A stretch of DNA of 64,000 nucleotides from Anaspis maculata (GCA_949128115.1 OX421962.1:55903787-55967786); one strand, 5' to 3'; counted from the first letter of the stretch, positions 43,401 to 53,094 are shown. Made by a program: numbers and translations. Notes: a model not told the origin generated them from the sequence alone.

Positions 43401-44858
43401 CACCCCTCCATTCCTGAGGGGCAAATTTGGTGGTGCTGCGGGTCAAAACGCTTGAATAGGTCTAATGATCATCTGTGCCGAAAATAATCGAAATCGTTAG
43501 AAGTGCAGAATAATTTGGTGTACCGCTACGACTACTACTAAATCCCACCTTCTAAATCCAAATCTGGTATTGGAAATACGATTTGAGCAGGTTTTAACTA
43601 GTTAGGCAAGAAAAACAGGTTTTTTGGGTCCATTTTTATGACATCTTTCAATTTGGGTCTAAGGGTTCAGGATCAAAATCCTCCTCACAATCAATAGTTT
43701 CAAGTATTTACAACATAAAAAGCATGCGCTTTGGAATCTTGAGCCCAAATTAGGGTATGTCAAAAAACTGGATCCAAAAAACCTGCTTTTTCCCACACAA
43801 CTAGTTCAAACCTGCTTGTATCGTATTTTCAACATCAGATTTGGATTTAGAAGGTGGTATTTAGTAAGAAACGATACCAAGCACGTCAATATAGATCCTT
43901 ACTTAGCAAAAAATAGGAATCGTGGAAACAATCTGAAAGGGACCAAGGGGCCCTGAAGTCCCTCCAGGGCCCCTTGGTTCAAAATGGGGGTGAGTAAACA
44001 TTCCGAAAATCCTGTAAAAAATTACAGGATTGAAAAAATGATGGATTTGGCTTCTCTCATGAAAAACAAGTGAATTACTCCAAGGGTCCCAAAAAAGATC
44101 CCCCCTGAGCCCCCTCTGGGTGCAAAGCCAGAATGCTTCCCACTCTCAAAAATTTTCATTTCAATTGTAGACCAGGAAAATTGCCGATGTCTGCCTTTTA
44201 CACGAAATGCACAATTGTTCAAGCAAATTAATTAGTAAGCTCAAAAATTATTGGACCGTTCTCCAAGAAAACAATTGGGTGTGGTTCTGAAAGCAAAAGG
44301 CGCATCCAGTACACGATTATTATGTTCAAAATACTTGAAACTAATGATCCTCATGAGGATTTTGATCGCCTAAGCCTTGGGCCCAAATTAAGGCGTGTGA
44401 AAAAAGTGGGCCCAAAAAAACTGTTTTTTCTTGCATAACTAGTTCAAACCTGCTCGTGTTGTAATTTCAAGGCCAGATTCGTATTCAGAAGGCGGGATTT
44501 AGTGAGAAACGATATCAAGCACGTCAATATACGTCTTAATTTAGCAGAAGATGAAAATCGTGGAAACAACCCTAAATAGTCCTCCCAAGGCCCCCCGGTT
44601 GAAAATGGGGGGTGAATATACATCCCAAAAATCTCGAAATAAATCACAGAATTTGAAAAAAAATGGATTCGGCTTCTCTCATGAAAAACAAGTGAATCAC
44701 CCAAAGGGTCCCGAAAAACCCCCCCTCAACCCCCCCTGGGTGAAATCCCAGAATGCCTACCACCCTCAAAAATTTTCGTTTTTATCGTAGAACACGAAAA
44801 CAACTTGACCCTAGCTTTTACTCAAAATGCACGATTCATCAGCTAATCCGCCGGACTA
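40428..44858. mobile_element. 4.4-kb palindromic element ('GAGGGTGGGAGGCATTCTGG' type), hosting another palindrome
   Basis: The ends TAGTCCGGC and GCCGGACTA... (right end read as CCGCCGGACTA) are inverted, followed by ATCGTGCATTTTGAGTAAAAG and its inverse near 44815. Modules such as GTTTCCACGATTTTCATTTT, GACGTGCTTGGTATCGTTTC and AATCCATATCTGGTGTTG recur in both orientations, so the arms carry two or more units each. TTT flanks both sides, a possible 3-bp duplication. A truncated relative is at 29674-31765. Inserted in the LINE; contains the element at 41413-43534. Confidence 0.8.
41413..43534. mobile_element. 2.1-kb palindromic element with about 780-bp arms and TAG...CTA ends
   Basis: TAGTCGTCGCGGTAC at the left is mirrored by GTACCGCTACGACTA at the right, and about 780 bases per arm match closely (41413-42190, 42745-43534), including CCCCTCAGGAACGGAGGGG and GATGTCGATTCTCACGTG with inverses. 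CTA lies just outside both ends; the uninterrupted sister sequence at 40785-40800 (GTTTCTTACTAAATCCC) supports a 3-bp duplication. The central 550 bases are AT-rich. Open frames in the arms (41955-42278, 42976-43215) are mirror related and unrecognised. Confidence 0.9.
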
Positions 44859-45134
44859 TTTGCTTAATGGTCCCTCTTACTTGTAAAATCCTGCGTGATT
44901 TTGAAGCCCAAATAGAAAAAAAATGCGACTTCTTCTACCTCTTCGTTTTCAATCTCTATTCTCGTGTTAATCCCAAATTTAATACTAATAATCGTCTGAT
45001 CTTGATAAAGTTGGCTGTCATGCCTCTTCGATATACAAGTTAAAAACTTACGGTGATAGCCCGCTTCTCTGCTTCACCCCTTTCCTAATATCTACTTCTC
45101 TACGTTGCTGCCCTAAATCGATCACTTCCGTTTG
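44859..45134 (-). other. LINE segment between two insertions
   Basis: Holds the RT motif-B region and YLG block of the LINE described at 39755-46610, left exposed between the palindromes at 40428-44858 and 45135-46352. Confidence 0.75.
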
Positions 45135-46352
45135 TAGCCCAGGCATTTTAGGTGAAATTTTGGTCAAACCCTGAATTAAATATGTCCCTTGTTCCTTTTG
45201 AAATTTTGCACAAGCGGCCTCTGACTAATGCTGAACAACATACTAAAAGCTCCGGTCCAACAAGTGTGCGGAACATAGTTTTTTTGGCCAAGAAAGGAGT
45301 AAGTGCCACAAAATCTCGTAGCGCTTGATTGAGAGATAATGGAAAACTCTAACTTCAGACTTAATACAACTTTTTCATTCTGTTGCCACCTGCCGAGTTT
45401 GGTTTCAATCCATCAGATAGATTTTGGATAATTAAATGGCAAAGTTTTGAATTTGGACTTTTTTAATATTTGACATATGACAGCTAGCAAAGTACTTTTA
45501 ACTGTTCTGAATACAGTTTTGCAAAGTCTTTCAAACGACATATTGCATGTCAAGTTCCGTGTGATATAGCTTCTGTCATTTTTCAATAGTGACTTTTTTG
45601 TTTGACAGATGACGGCCAAAAATAAATAGGCTCATTCGACAGAAAAACCATGTCTGCATACCAAACTTCAAGTCGATCAGATCAACCATTTGGTCGTTAT
45701 CGTGAAATATTACTGATAGACACACACACAGCAGCCTGGCACAAACACAGTCAGACACACAGACAGACAAACTTTCTTCTGGAAATGGTCCTAATCGTCT
45801 CAGAGGGAGGCTCAAAATGTATATTTCCGTGTTCATCTCGAAAAATGTTTTTGAGCGTCTTCACAATACTTTCCCTCCTTTTTGACTGGTGGGTCGAGAG
45901 GACAAGAATCACAGAATTCTGTTTTAAAATGTGAATCAGCAATGCTTGAAAGGCATTCAGACCAACCAGGGTTCTTAAAATTTTTCAGGAAATCAAGTTT
46001 TACAGAGTTACCACTGTGCGGAACTTAATACCTTCTTGCTCATCAAAAACAATGACGCTCACATTTCAAGGCCTGGAGCTTTTAGCACATTGATCAGCAT
46101 TGCTTGAGGGATACGCTGGTCAACGTTGAGACTCATCTGTGGTTGAGACTTACAGTACCCTATTGTGAACTAAAATAAGAGTTTATCTGATTTGACGGCA
46201 CTTACTCCGTTTTTGCTAAAAAAAACTATGTTCCGCACACTTGTTAGACCGGAGATTTTAGTATGTTGTTCAGCATTGGTCAAAGACAGTTTGTGCAAAA
46301 TTTCAAAAGAGACATATTTATTTCAGGGTCAAATTCTAAAATGCCTGGGCTA
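45135..46352. mobile_element. 1.2-kb palindromic element, TAGCCCAGGC ends, hosting a repeat
   Basis: TAGCCCAGGCATTTTAG is mirrored by CTAAAATGCCTGGGCTA, and arms of about 180 bases match through AACAAGTGTGCGGAACATAG and GGCACTTACTCC-type sequence. TTG lies directly outside both ends; removing the element and one TTG rejoins the LINE frame (YKEQ followed by TEVID on the minus strand). A microsatellite-centred repeat occupies the centre. Confidence 0.88.
45410..45905 (+). repeat. Microsatellite-centred repeat family, copy 2
   Basis: The unit runs from TTTGGATAATTAAATGGC through TTGACAGATGACGGCCAAAA and CTTCAAGTCGATC to an ACACACACA / CAGACAGACA core at 45719-45770, then to ATACTTTCCCTCC. It shares order and sequence with 48058-48587, 51468-51668 and the reverse of 31800-32275. 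Confidence 0.8.
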
Positions 46353-46868
46353 TTGTTCTTTGTACAACTCATGTAATACTTTTCTATACATCCCTATGAT
46401 TCATCTGATTTCTTCCCTACTGTTTTGCATACTTATTTCAAACATCTTTCCCCGTTTCACATTATCAAATCTTTTCCTAAATCCACAAAACCTATAAAGA
46501 CGCCTTTTCCTTTTCCTATTGTTTTCTCTGTACTTTTTCGCTCCTGTTTCCATTCTTCTTTGAACTATTCTGGGTCAAATTGTCGATCAAATTGTCGATG
46601 CATCGGAAGTTAGGCTGATCCACAAAATATACACGAGCAAAAAAACCTGGCCAAAAACAGGAAATCAGGAGACCGCCAAGCATAAAAATCCCTCGGAATA
46701 ACGAGGCTCTGTTTTGTAAAAATGAAATGGCTGTACCTCGTTTTTTAAACAGATTTCAACACTTAAAACGTCCTTTTGTAGACAAACAAATTATTCTATA
46801 ATTTCGTACCCTAATTTCGAAAACGCATAAAGGGAAACTGTCATAATTATCTCTATAAGATAAAAAAT

Positions 46869-48585
46869 CTGTTGTGGGGCGACACAAAACTTTCCCGGCG
46901 GTATCCAGAGACGTCAGTAATGATTTTGATCGAAGTGTCCCTTCGGGAGGGGGCGATTCGATTTGGAAATTGATGAAAAAATTCTATTTAGTCGAGCGTT
47001 TAGCGAGCATCCTGCATCCATTGTTGAGCGGACAGAAAAAATGACAGGTTAGGTCAGTTTTCCAAGGTGATGAAATGATCCAAAAGGTAGAACTAGGTAG
47101 CTAACTGTTGTGATATCTCAAAAATGCAATGCTGGTTCCTTATTGAAATTTTTGTTCCTACTTCAGATATGATGATGAAATTACAAAAACTTGATTGAAA
47201 ACTTTCACTGCATCTTTGTGTCAAATTTCAACTCTATATTTTCAATTTAGAGCTTGGGCAGACAAACCCAGACCCAATGTGCCACCTGAGGGCTTCCGAT
47301 CAAAATCATCCACCCAAAGTCTAATCAGAACATTCCAGGCTGAACTTAGGCCTCCGTACCTGATTTCGATTTGATCGGATCAATAATTCGGTAATTATCG
47401 TGACAGAACCGCTTAATTTGTACGATCGCATGAGTGGTTTTATATTTTCAGGAGGAAAATTTCCGGGAAATTGGAGAGAAATTATTGGAAAATGTTCAAG
47501 AACCAGTTATCTATTCTCTAAAAGAAACATTCCAAGAAATCTGTTCACGGAATAAAAAGTTGGAAAATTTGCAGTTTTTCCAGAGAGGAAAACTCGGCAA
47601 CTGTTGATCCGATTTCGAAACTTTTTCCTTCAAAAATTAGCTCAATCTTTTCTCTAACTTTTATTCACAGCATGTCTGCACCTAAAATTGATATTTCGTG
47701 GGGCTTACCGCATGTAGAAGTTTGCATTGCGTTTTTCTCAAATTCACGGAATGTGCAAATTTCATTTTGAAAAAATTACAGTCGGGAAACCGAAACCGTG
47801 TCAACTCTGAAAATAGACCTGCACGACGCTCAATACAATCTACTTTCGATATCAGTTGAAATTTCCAAAAAAAAGTCGATCCCCGAGCAGGAATAAATTT
47901 TTGAGTGGAGTCCTGCTACAAAAGCGAGTCGTGCTGGTCGAAACACCGGCGAGAGCCCCTCCTGAGTGGCAACGGCCAGGAGAAATTTCGAAAATTCATT
48001 ACGCTCAACTGGAGAATGGTGGAAAACTGCAACTGCGGCCTCAATTTGACTCTTTTGTTGTGTTGCTTCCTGCCAAATCTGGTTCCAATCCATCGGATAG
48101 ATTTTGAATAATCAATTGGTAAAGTTTTGAACTTTAACATTTTTTATTATTTGACAGATGACAGATAGGGCAATGTTTCCAACTGTTCTGAATGCAGTTT
48201 TTCAAGGGCTTTCAAATGACATATTGCAAGTTGAGTTCCGTGAGATATAGCTTCTGACATTTGATGATAGTGACAGTTGGGTTTGACAGATGACAGCCAA
48301 AAACTAATGGGCTCTTTTCAGGAAACAACCATGTTTGTATACCAAATATCAAGTCGATCCAGTCAACGTTACGGCAGTTATCGTGGAAGATCACAGACAG
48401 ACACACATACACACACACACACATACACACACACACACACACAGACAGACATCATTCTGAAAATGGTCTTAATCGTCTTGGAGGACCTCAAAACGGATAT
48501 ATCCGGTGAAATCTCGAAACTTTTTTTCTGCACGATTACAATACTTTCCCTCCGTGTTCGTGGGTGGGCCGGGAAAGTAATATGC
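46869..48585. mobile_element. 1.7-kb insertion with ACTTTCCCGGC ends
   Basis: Defined by the break in the surrounding element. Near the left edge is AAAACTTTCCCGGCGG and at the right edge CCGGGAAAGTAAT, an inverted pair. ATA appears at both junctions (TAAGATA / ATATGC) and may be the duplication. The right 530 bases are the microsatellite-centred repeat. No coding sequence recognised. Confidence 0.6.
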
Positions 48586-48587
48586 TA
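48058..48587 (+). repeat. Microsatellite-centred repeat family, copy 3
   Basis: Same unit as 45410-45905: GGATAGATTTTGAATAAT, TTTGACAGATGACAGCCAAA, ATATCAAGTCGATCCAGTCA, a (CA)n tract with CAGACAGACA at each side (48398-48450), GGACCTCAAAACGGATATAT and a closing TGGGCCGGGAAAGTAA. Confidence 0.85.
48404..48450. repeat. (CA)n microsatellite
   Basis: Alternating CA with a few interruptions, flanked on both sides by CAGACAGACA, lying within the dispersed repeat. Confidence 0.9.
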
Positions 48588-49045
48588 AAATACAGCGTTT
48601 TTTTTTAAGTTATCCGATATTTTTGAAACTTGGTATCATGTATTAGAGACTTTGAGTTGCCCTTTCTGAATTTTCTATTCTTTCACTTTGTATCCACTCT
48701 GGCGGCCATATTCAAGAAATGGTGGCCAAAAAAAATACTCCTGTCAAATTTTCATTTCCATCGACGTGAGGTTGAAAAGATTAGATGCGAATGAAAGCTC
48801 GTTCTCGTTCAATTCTCTACAGTTTGACTTTTCAATCGTCTGCGCGCTACTTGCGGCTCTTGAGTTATGGTTTCTAGAACTCTCTGAAGTATCAACTCAT
48901 GGCATCCAATCAGCATGCTAAGTTGATCCCAGATCCATTTGGCAGCCAGAAATGACAAATGACCATGAATAATGATTAGTTGTCAACCATAGATCATTGA
49001 AACTAGGAAATGATGGTAATGGTTGTTATGCAATTACAGGGTGAA

Positions 49046-50113
49046 CTTGAAAGGCAAATTGACTTCGAACACAAACCGTGAGAAGACTCGAGCGTTTTTG
49101 TGTAAAAAAAGTTTGACGGCGAGAAATCTGGGGTGAGAAGTTTGAAAATGAGCACCTGTATAATACCGGGAAGTATTGTGGTGGTACAACAGTTTTTTTT
49201 TTAATTCAATTTCTATTTCTCTTTTTTGGGGGATGAGTAATGTAGTGCTACATCGCGCTTGAGCCAAGCCACATACATGTTGTATGGCTGACAATTGATT
49301 TTTCATTTCTTCTTCCTGGCAAAATGTAGGTTCCATGGTATAAAATGTTCCAGTCAGATTATTTTTAGCGCACTTTCCCAAAAAATGGGAGAAAGGCGCT
49401 TTTAGCTCCACTTTGTCCGTCCGTCCGTCCGTCCTTTCGTCCGTCCTTCCGTCTGTCCGTCCGTCCGTACCCGGTATAATTCCTCAGGGAAGAAAGATAT
49501 CGATGTGGTGTGAACGCTGATCAATAGTACATATCGCTGTGCTAAAATGATAGTAAGATAACTTCAAATTTCTGATTTTCGGATTATTTTAAAATCTATA
49601 GCTCCAAGCTAATCTCTACCTGGTAAAAAAATCGAATTACTCAGAATCATCATGGAAGTACATAAAAAATGAATATCTCACTGTTATAATTATCTGTTTT
49701 TTAAACATTTCTCGTCTAATACTCGGACATCTTAAAATGTTCTATTTCTTCTACTGAGAAATAGATCGAATTTGATCTTGCCTTCTGGTATAATACGAAG
49801 ACATTTCAACATGTCCCAATTTTACAACAAATCTGATTTGGAAATTTCAAGTTGTCCTTGTTTTTCATGTTATCTCAGTATTTTACTGTGAAAGATGTCT
49901 CACTCTTATACCAAAAAACCAACTGATTCAATGAAAGTCTTCAGATATTTCATTTTAACTCACTATTGCACAAACATACCCTCATGCGTTTGTAAAATAT
50001 CTTACTTTTCTCTAAGTTGTCCCACTATTTGACCAGAAATGTTCCGTGAATTGTTTGAAATGACTTAATAATTTTTCGCAATACCGTAACGATAACAACA
50101 ACTTTGCTCCCAC
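49046..50113. other. AT-rich repeat-like stretch, no gene
   Basis: ACATATCGCTGTGCTAAAAT at 49529 has an imperfect inverse near 52070 (TTCTAGTACAGCGATATGT), and GATATCGATGTGGTG at 49497 recurs at 52323, so this may be one arm of a larger old element extending to about 52480. Confidence 0.4.
49415..49469. repeat. (GTCC)n microsatellite
   Basis: GTCCGTCCGTCCGTCCGTCC with a few TTTC/TTCC interruptions, then CCGTCTGTCCGTCCGTCCG, just before an ACCCGGTATAATTCC motif. Confidence 0.95.
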
Positions 50114-50313
50114 TTTTGCGGGACTAAAGTAGAATTTTAGTCCCGCTTTTTGAAAGCGGGCAATAATAATATTTGACGGGATAGAGTGCCGGCATGTCAG
50201 TTTGAAATAATTAATTTTTCAAACTGACATCTAGCTTCTGAGTTTCGTTGTGGTTGTTGTACGTGGGAAAGTTTGGCTTTTAATAACCAAAGTGATCGGC
50301 TATCGCTATAGCA

Positions 50314-50406
50314 ATGGATTGTTCCGATTCAGAAGATTCCTTTATTCCACCCGAGCTGGAAGAGACGGCAAAACAAGCGACGTACGAAAGCTTAGTTATT
50401 ACATAG
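50314..50406 (+). pseudogene. Crypton-like recombinase N-terminal fragment
   Basis: From ATG, MDCSDSEDSFIPPELEETAK then QATYESL before a stop. Acidic Ser/Asp start followed by IP.EL...A is a start often seen in arthropod Crypton-like tyrosine-recombinase proteins (SDSE...IP.EV..EA...LLP.KS). A GTACGA donor-like site lies in the fragment at about 50382. The recombinase domain is not present. Confidence 0.35.
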
Positions 50407-50467
50407 TTATTTATTGATGTTCTACATTATATATTCTAGGTATTTGTATTCATCTTCAATCTCGTAC

Positions 50468-50666
50468 CTGCAATAAAAGTTTGTTTCTATGTTTTTCAAT
50501 TGTGGCATATATCTTTAATATTATTGTAATAACTTCGGCATTGCGAAAAGCATCGTAGGTGTGCACCACGGACCAACGTTCTTCTGAATCTCTTATGGTG
50601 ATCTCTTCGCCATATGATAGGGTACTTTCACCTGAACGCCCCTCAAAGTCCAAATAATACAGCAAC
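50468..50666 (-). CDS. Unrecognised exon-like segment
   Basis: A CCTTTTTTTTAG acceptor is followed by a 199-nt open segment ending TTGCAG at a GTACGA donor. It reads LLYYLDFEGRSGESTLSYGE, EITIRDSEERWSVVHTYDAF, then RNAEVITIILKIYATIEKH. The splice signals and even composition look like a real exon, but no family was recognised; its position between the hairpins suggests it belongs to the mobile element rather than to a host gene. Confidence 0.4.
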
Positions 50667-50878
50667 CTAAAAAAAAAGGATAATTAGGTTCTCACTAAAA
50701 AATGGGGTTTACAATAATTTCAACCGTACTTATAAATTATTTCAAACTGCGGATCTACTTATGTATCTTGATTAGAAGGTAGTTATGTACCTATGTATAA
50801 GGTAAGTACCATCTGGAGCCTCCACCATGGATTTAGTTGTTTGTTCCCTTGTCAATCAATATTAGCGATTTCTTCGAT

Positions 50879-50965
50879 TCATAAACCAAGCGACTTCGGC
50901 TGCAGATTTTTCTTCGCTTGGAAGGCTTCGCTCAAAACTTCTTGTGGAATGGAATCTTCATACAT
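50879..50965 (-). pseudogene. Second Crypton-like N-terminal fragment, opposite strand
   Basis: MYEDSIPQEVLSEAFQAKKN then LQPKS and a stop. IP.EVL.EA..A..NL.PKS is close to the conserved N-terminal motif (IP.EV..EA..A..NLLP.KS) of Crypton-like recombinases. It points toward the exon at 50666-50468. Confidence 0.45.
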
Positions 50966-51467
50966 TTTCACTGAAAATGCCCATGTAGAAAATGTCGAAC
51001 GTCAAATTTGTGTTCATTGTTTGACAACACACTTCAGTTTGCTATGGTTGCTATAGGTACCTACGTTTAGCGATTCAGCCTTCTTATTTATTGAAAGCAC
51101 CAAAAACTGGAATTTCTTTTTGTAATTCCTTGGCTTCAGAAAATATTCCGGTATTGCGAAAAGTCTTGTATTCAACACGGGACTAAAGTTATTTTTAATC
51201 CCTTAGGGTGATTTGTTGCCCTCGGGCCCAAAGGGCCCTCGAGCAACAAACTTCACCCCCGGGACTAAAAATCCACTTTAGTCCCTTGTTGTATAAACAA
51301 CTATTAACTTATCTCCAATGTACATTACCATGATTTCGTTATCCACAGGTCAGTTTGTATTGGGTAAAACTGAACCAAAACGATGGATAGATGCAGAGGC
51401 AGACTATATTGGTTATAGCTATGGCCAAAACTGCCAAAAGTATAAGAAATCGTGAAAATCGGTTCAC

Positions 51468-51668
51468 AGGATGAAATGTTTGATGAAAAATCTTGAATAG
51501 TTGAATGACAAAGTTATGAACTTTAACATTTTTCAATATTTGACACACGACAGTTAGCGAAACACTATCTACTGTTCTGAATACAGTTTTCCAAGGACTT
51601 TCAAATGAATTTCCAATATCTGATAGTGACACTTTTATTTGTCAGATGACAGCCAAAAACTAATGGGC
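51468..51668 (+). repeat. Microsatellite-centred repeat family, partial copy 4
   Basis: AGGATGAAATGTTTGATG, ACTGTTCTGAATACAGTTTT, and TGTCAGATGACAGCCAAAAA match copies 2 and 3; the copy ends before the microsatellite. Confidence 0.7.
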
Positions 51669-51669
51669 T

Positions 51670-52492
51670 TATTCCATGTCATACACTACTTAAGGATAAC
51701 TATGAAAAATATGTTGAACCAGGCTATGCTTACTGTGCAATACTCGGACAACTTGAAAAAAAAGAGGGATAAATTCAAAATCACTCTACGAATTCCTGAC
51801 GAATAGTAGGATAACTTACATGAAAAAACGGACAACTTCCAACAGAACCATTATTTCTAGCGATATACAAGGATATGTTCACTTTTTAATTTTTTTCTCA
51901 AAGAGTAAATGTGATTTCATAATGAATTCCTCACAGGTCCATCAGGAGCGATTGAATACAACTGGAAAATTAAAAAATCTCCGAAATTTCGAGAAGAAGA
52001 GTGTTTTTCGTTCTTCTGAAATGTTCAAGTGGCGATTACTCGAAACTATGTTTTTCAAGTTGTCTTACTATCATTCTAGTACAGCGATATGTCCAGGATG
52101 TCAAGTTGACTTTTGGTTTTTTGTTATTCTGCCGCCATCTTTGATCCGCCATTTTAAATTTCTCTAAAAGTGATCCGATTGAAATGGAATTTGCAGGCAA
52201 TGTGAACCACATCAAGATCTATCCAACCTTCGACAATTGATGCCCCGCCGCCATCTTGTATTCTCACTATTGAACATGTTTCGAAGTGATAGAACTAGGA
52301 GAATTATGCCTCAACAAAAAGAGATATCGATGTGGTGCAAACGCCAATTGAATATGTACGTGACCACCATATGAAGTTGACCAATAATGTTTGTCACTTG
52401 GCCGCCATCTTTGATCCGCAATTTTGAATTTCTCTGAAAGTGGTCCGATTTGAGTGAAATTTGCAGGCGATGTGAACTTCATCAGGATACAT
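51670..52492. repeat. Repeat stretch with tandem CCGCCATCTTTGATCCGCCA units
   Basis: TGCCGCCATCTTTGATCCGC with TTGAATTTCTCTGAAAGTGG and ATTTGCAGGC(G/A)ATGTGAAC occurs at 52131 and again at 52401. The second unit is cut by the insertion at 52493 and resumes at 53103. Confidence 0.7.
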
Positions 52493-53094
52493 CACATACT
52501 TAAATAGCTATACCGCTCATGAACCTATTGCGCATTCTGCCGCGCCGCGTAACAAAAGGAGTTAGAGAATGACGCCATTTTGATGGTTAATTTCCAGTGT
52601 ATCTCAAAATACCGAGCTATATAGCTACCACAAAATATCCCAAGTGCCGTGAAACTGATCAAATTTTCTGCAATTTTACAATAGCGATCCAGTTTTCTCA
52701 AGTACCATCACGTAAGTGTATTTAGTTTTCTTGAAATTACGAAATACTCACATCGAGTTGGATGGTTGGAAGTCACTGTACTCTCAGTAAACGAAACGTC
52801 AAGTGACAGCTTTTTGACAGTGTAAATAAACATCACGTAGTTGACCGGACTTTTGGATGCTGGAATGATCGCACACCTTTTCTTCACCTGTTGATTCCCA
52901 CTTGATGTTATTAGTGTTGATTCCACGTACTTTGAGGGAGAAGCAAAATAATGTCGTGCTTAGTCAAGTGGCCAACTAGCGAAGTGGTGCCAGTCCACAC
53001 CACCCAAAGTCCCTAAATAACCATCAAGATGGCGGCGCCCATTATTACAAGTGTCGGACGTCTCTCTTGCGCGGTATAGCTATTTAAGTATGTG
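52493..53094. mobile_element. 602-bp element with 24-bp TIRs and perfect 8-bp duplication
   Basis: CACATACTTAAATAGCTATA and TATAGCTATTTAAGTATGTG are inverted ends (about 24 bases in all), and GGATACAT flanks both sides (52485-52492, 53095-53102). The unoccupied version of the site is visible in the tandem unit at about 52212 (ATCAAGATCTATCCAA). An 8-bp duplication fits hAT or P-type elements; the CA start and length do not decide. No transposase; a minus-strand peptide with VKKRCAI is too short to assign. Confidence 0.92.

Larger units (their letters stand above)
39755..46610 (-). pseudogene. RTE/BovB-like LINE, split by three nested insertions
   Basis: Pieces in order on the minus strand: 46610-46353 reads GVFIGFVDLGKRFDNVKRGK (RT motif A, F-V-D-L-x-K-x-F-D); 45134-44859 reads DIRKGVKQRSGLSP then VFNLYIEEA (motif B region) and IEIENEEVEEVAFFFYLGFK (the E.FKYLG block); 40427-40021 reads ISLAIRKRLLKT, GYETWMLEGANKKKLEAFEM, MPWIDRVSD and ILRHEGLVRDILEAEV; 39835-39755 reads IVENVGCLTFREMHRLAQDR. 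This order is the RT-to-C-terminus sequence of RTE/BovB-like LINEs. Stops and frameshifts occur in every piece, and the 5' half is absent. The gaps are exactly the inverted-repeat elements at 39836, 40428 and 45135. Confidence 0.85.
46640..49045. mobile_element. Palindrome family of 16645, second copy, split by a 1.7-kb insertion
   Basis: GGCTGTACCTCG, TTTGTAGACAAACAAATT and CATAATTATCTCTATAAGATA (46716-46868) match 16815-16950, and the match resumes at 48586 with ATATGCTAAAATACAG, AGTTATCCGATATTTTTGAA and continues to AATTACAGGGTGAACTTGA at 49045, matching 16955-17400. The intervening 46869-48585 is therefore a later insertion. Confidence 0.75.
50114..51290. mobile_element. Possible Crypton-like element between GGGACTAAAG hairpins
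   Basis: The left edge has a perfect hairpin (GCGGGACTAAA ... TTTAGTCCCGC) and the right edge a longer one, 51178-51288, with CGGGACTAAAG and CTTTAGTCCC outside and CTCGGGCCCAAAGGGCCCTCGAG in its loop. Two short peptides resembling the N-terminus of arthropod tyrosine-recombinase (Crypton-like) proteins face each other inside, and one exon-like segment lies between them. The assignment rests on these short similarities only. Confidence 0.4.

Noticed and set aside
49415..49469. CRISPR-like or regulatory repeat array
   Set aside because: A simple (GTCC)n microsatellite without spacers, in a eukaryotic setting.
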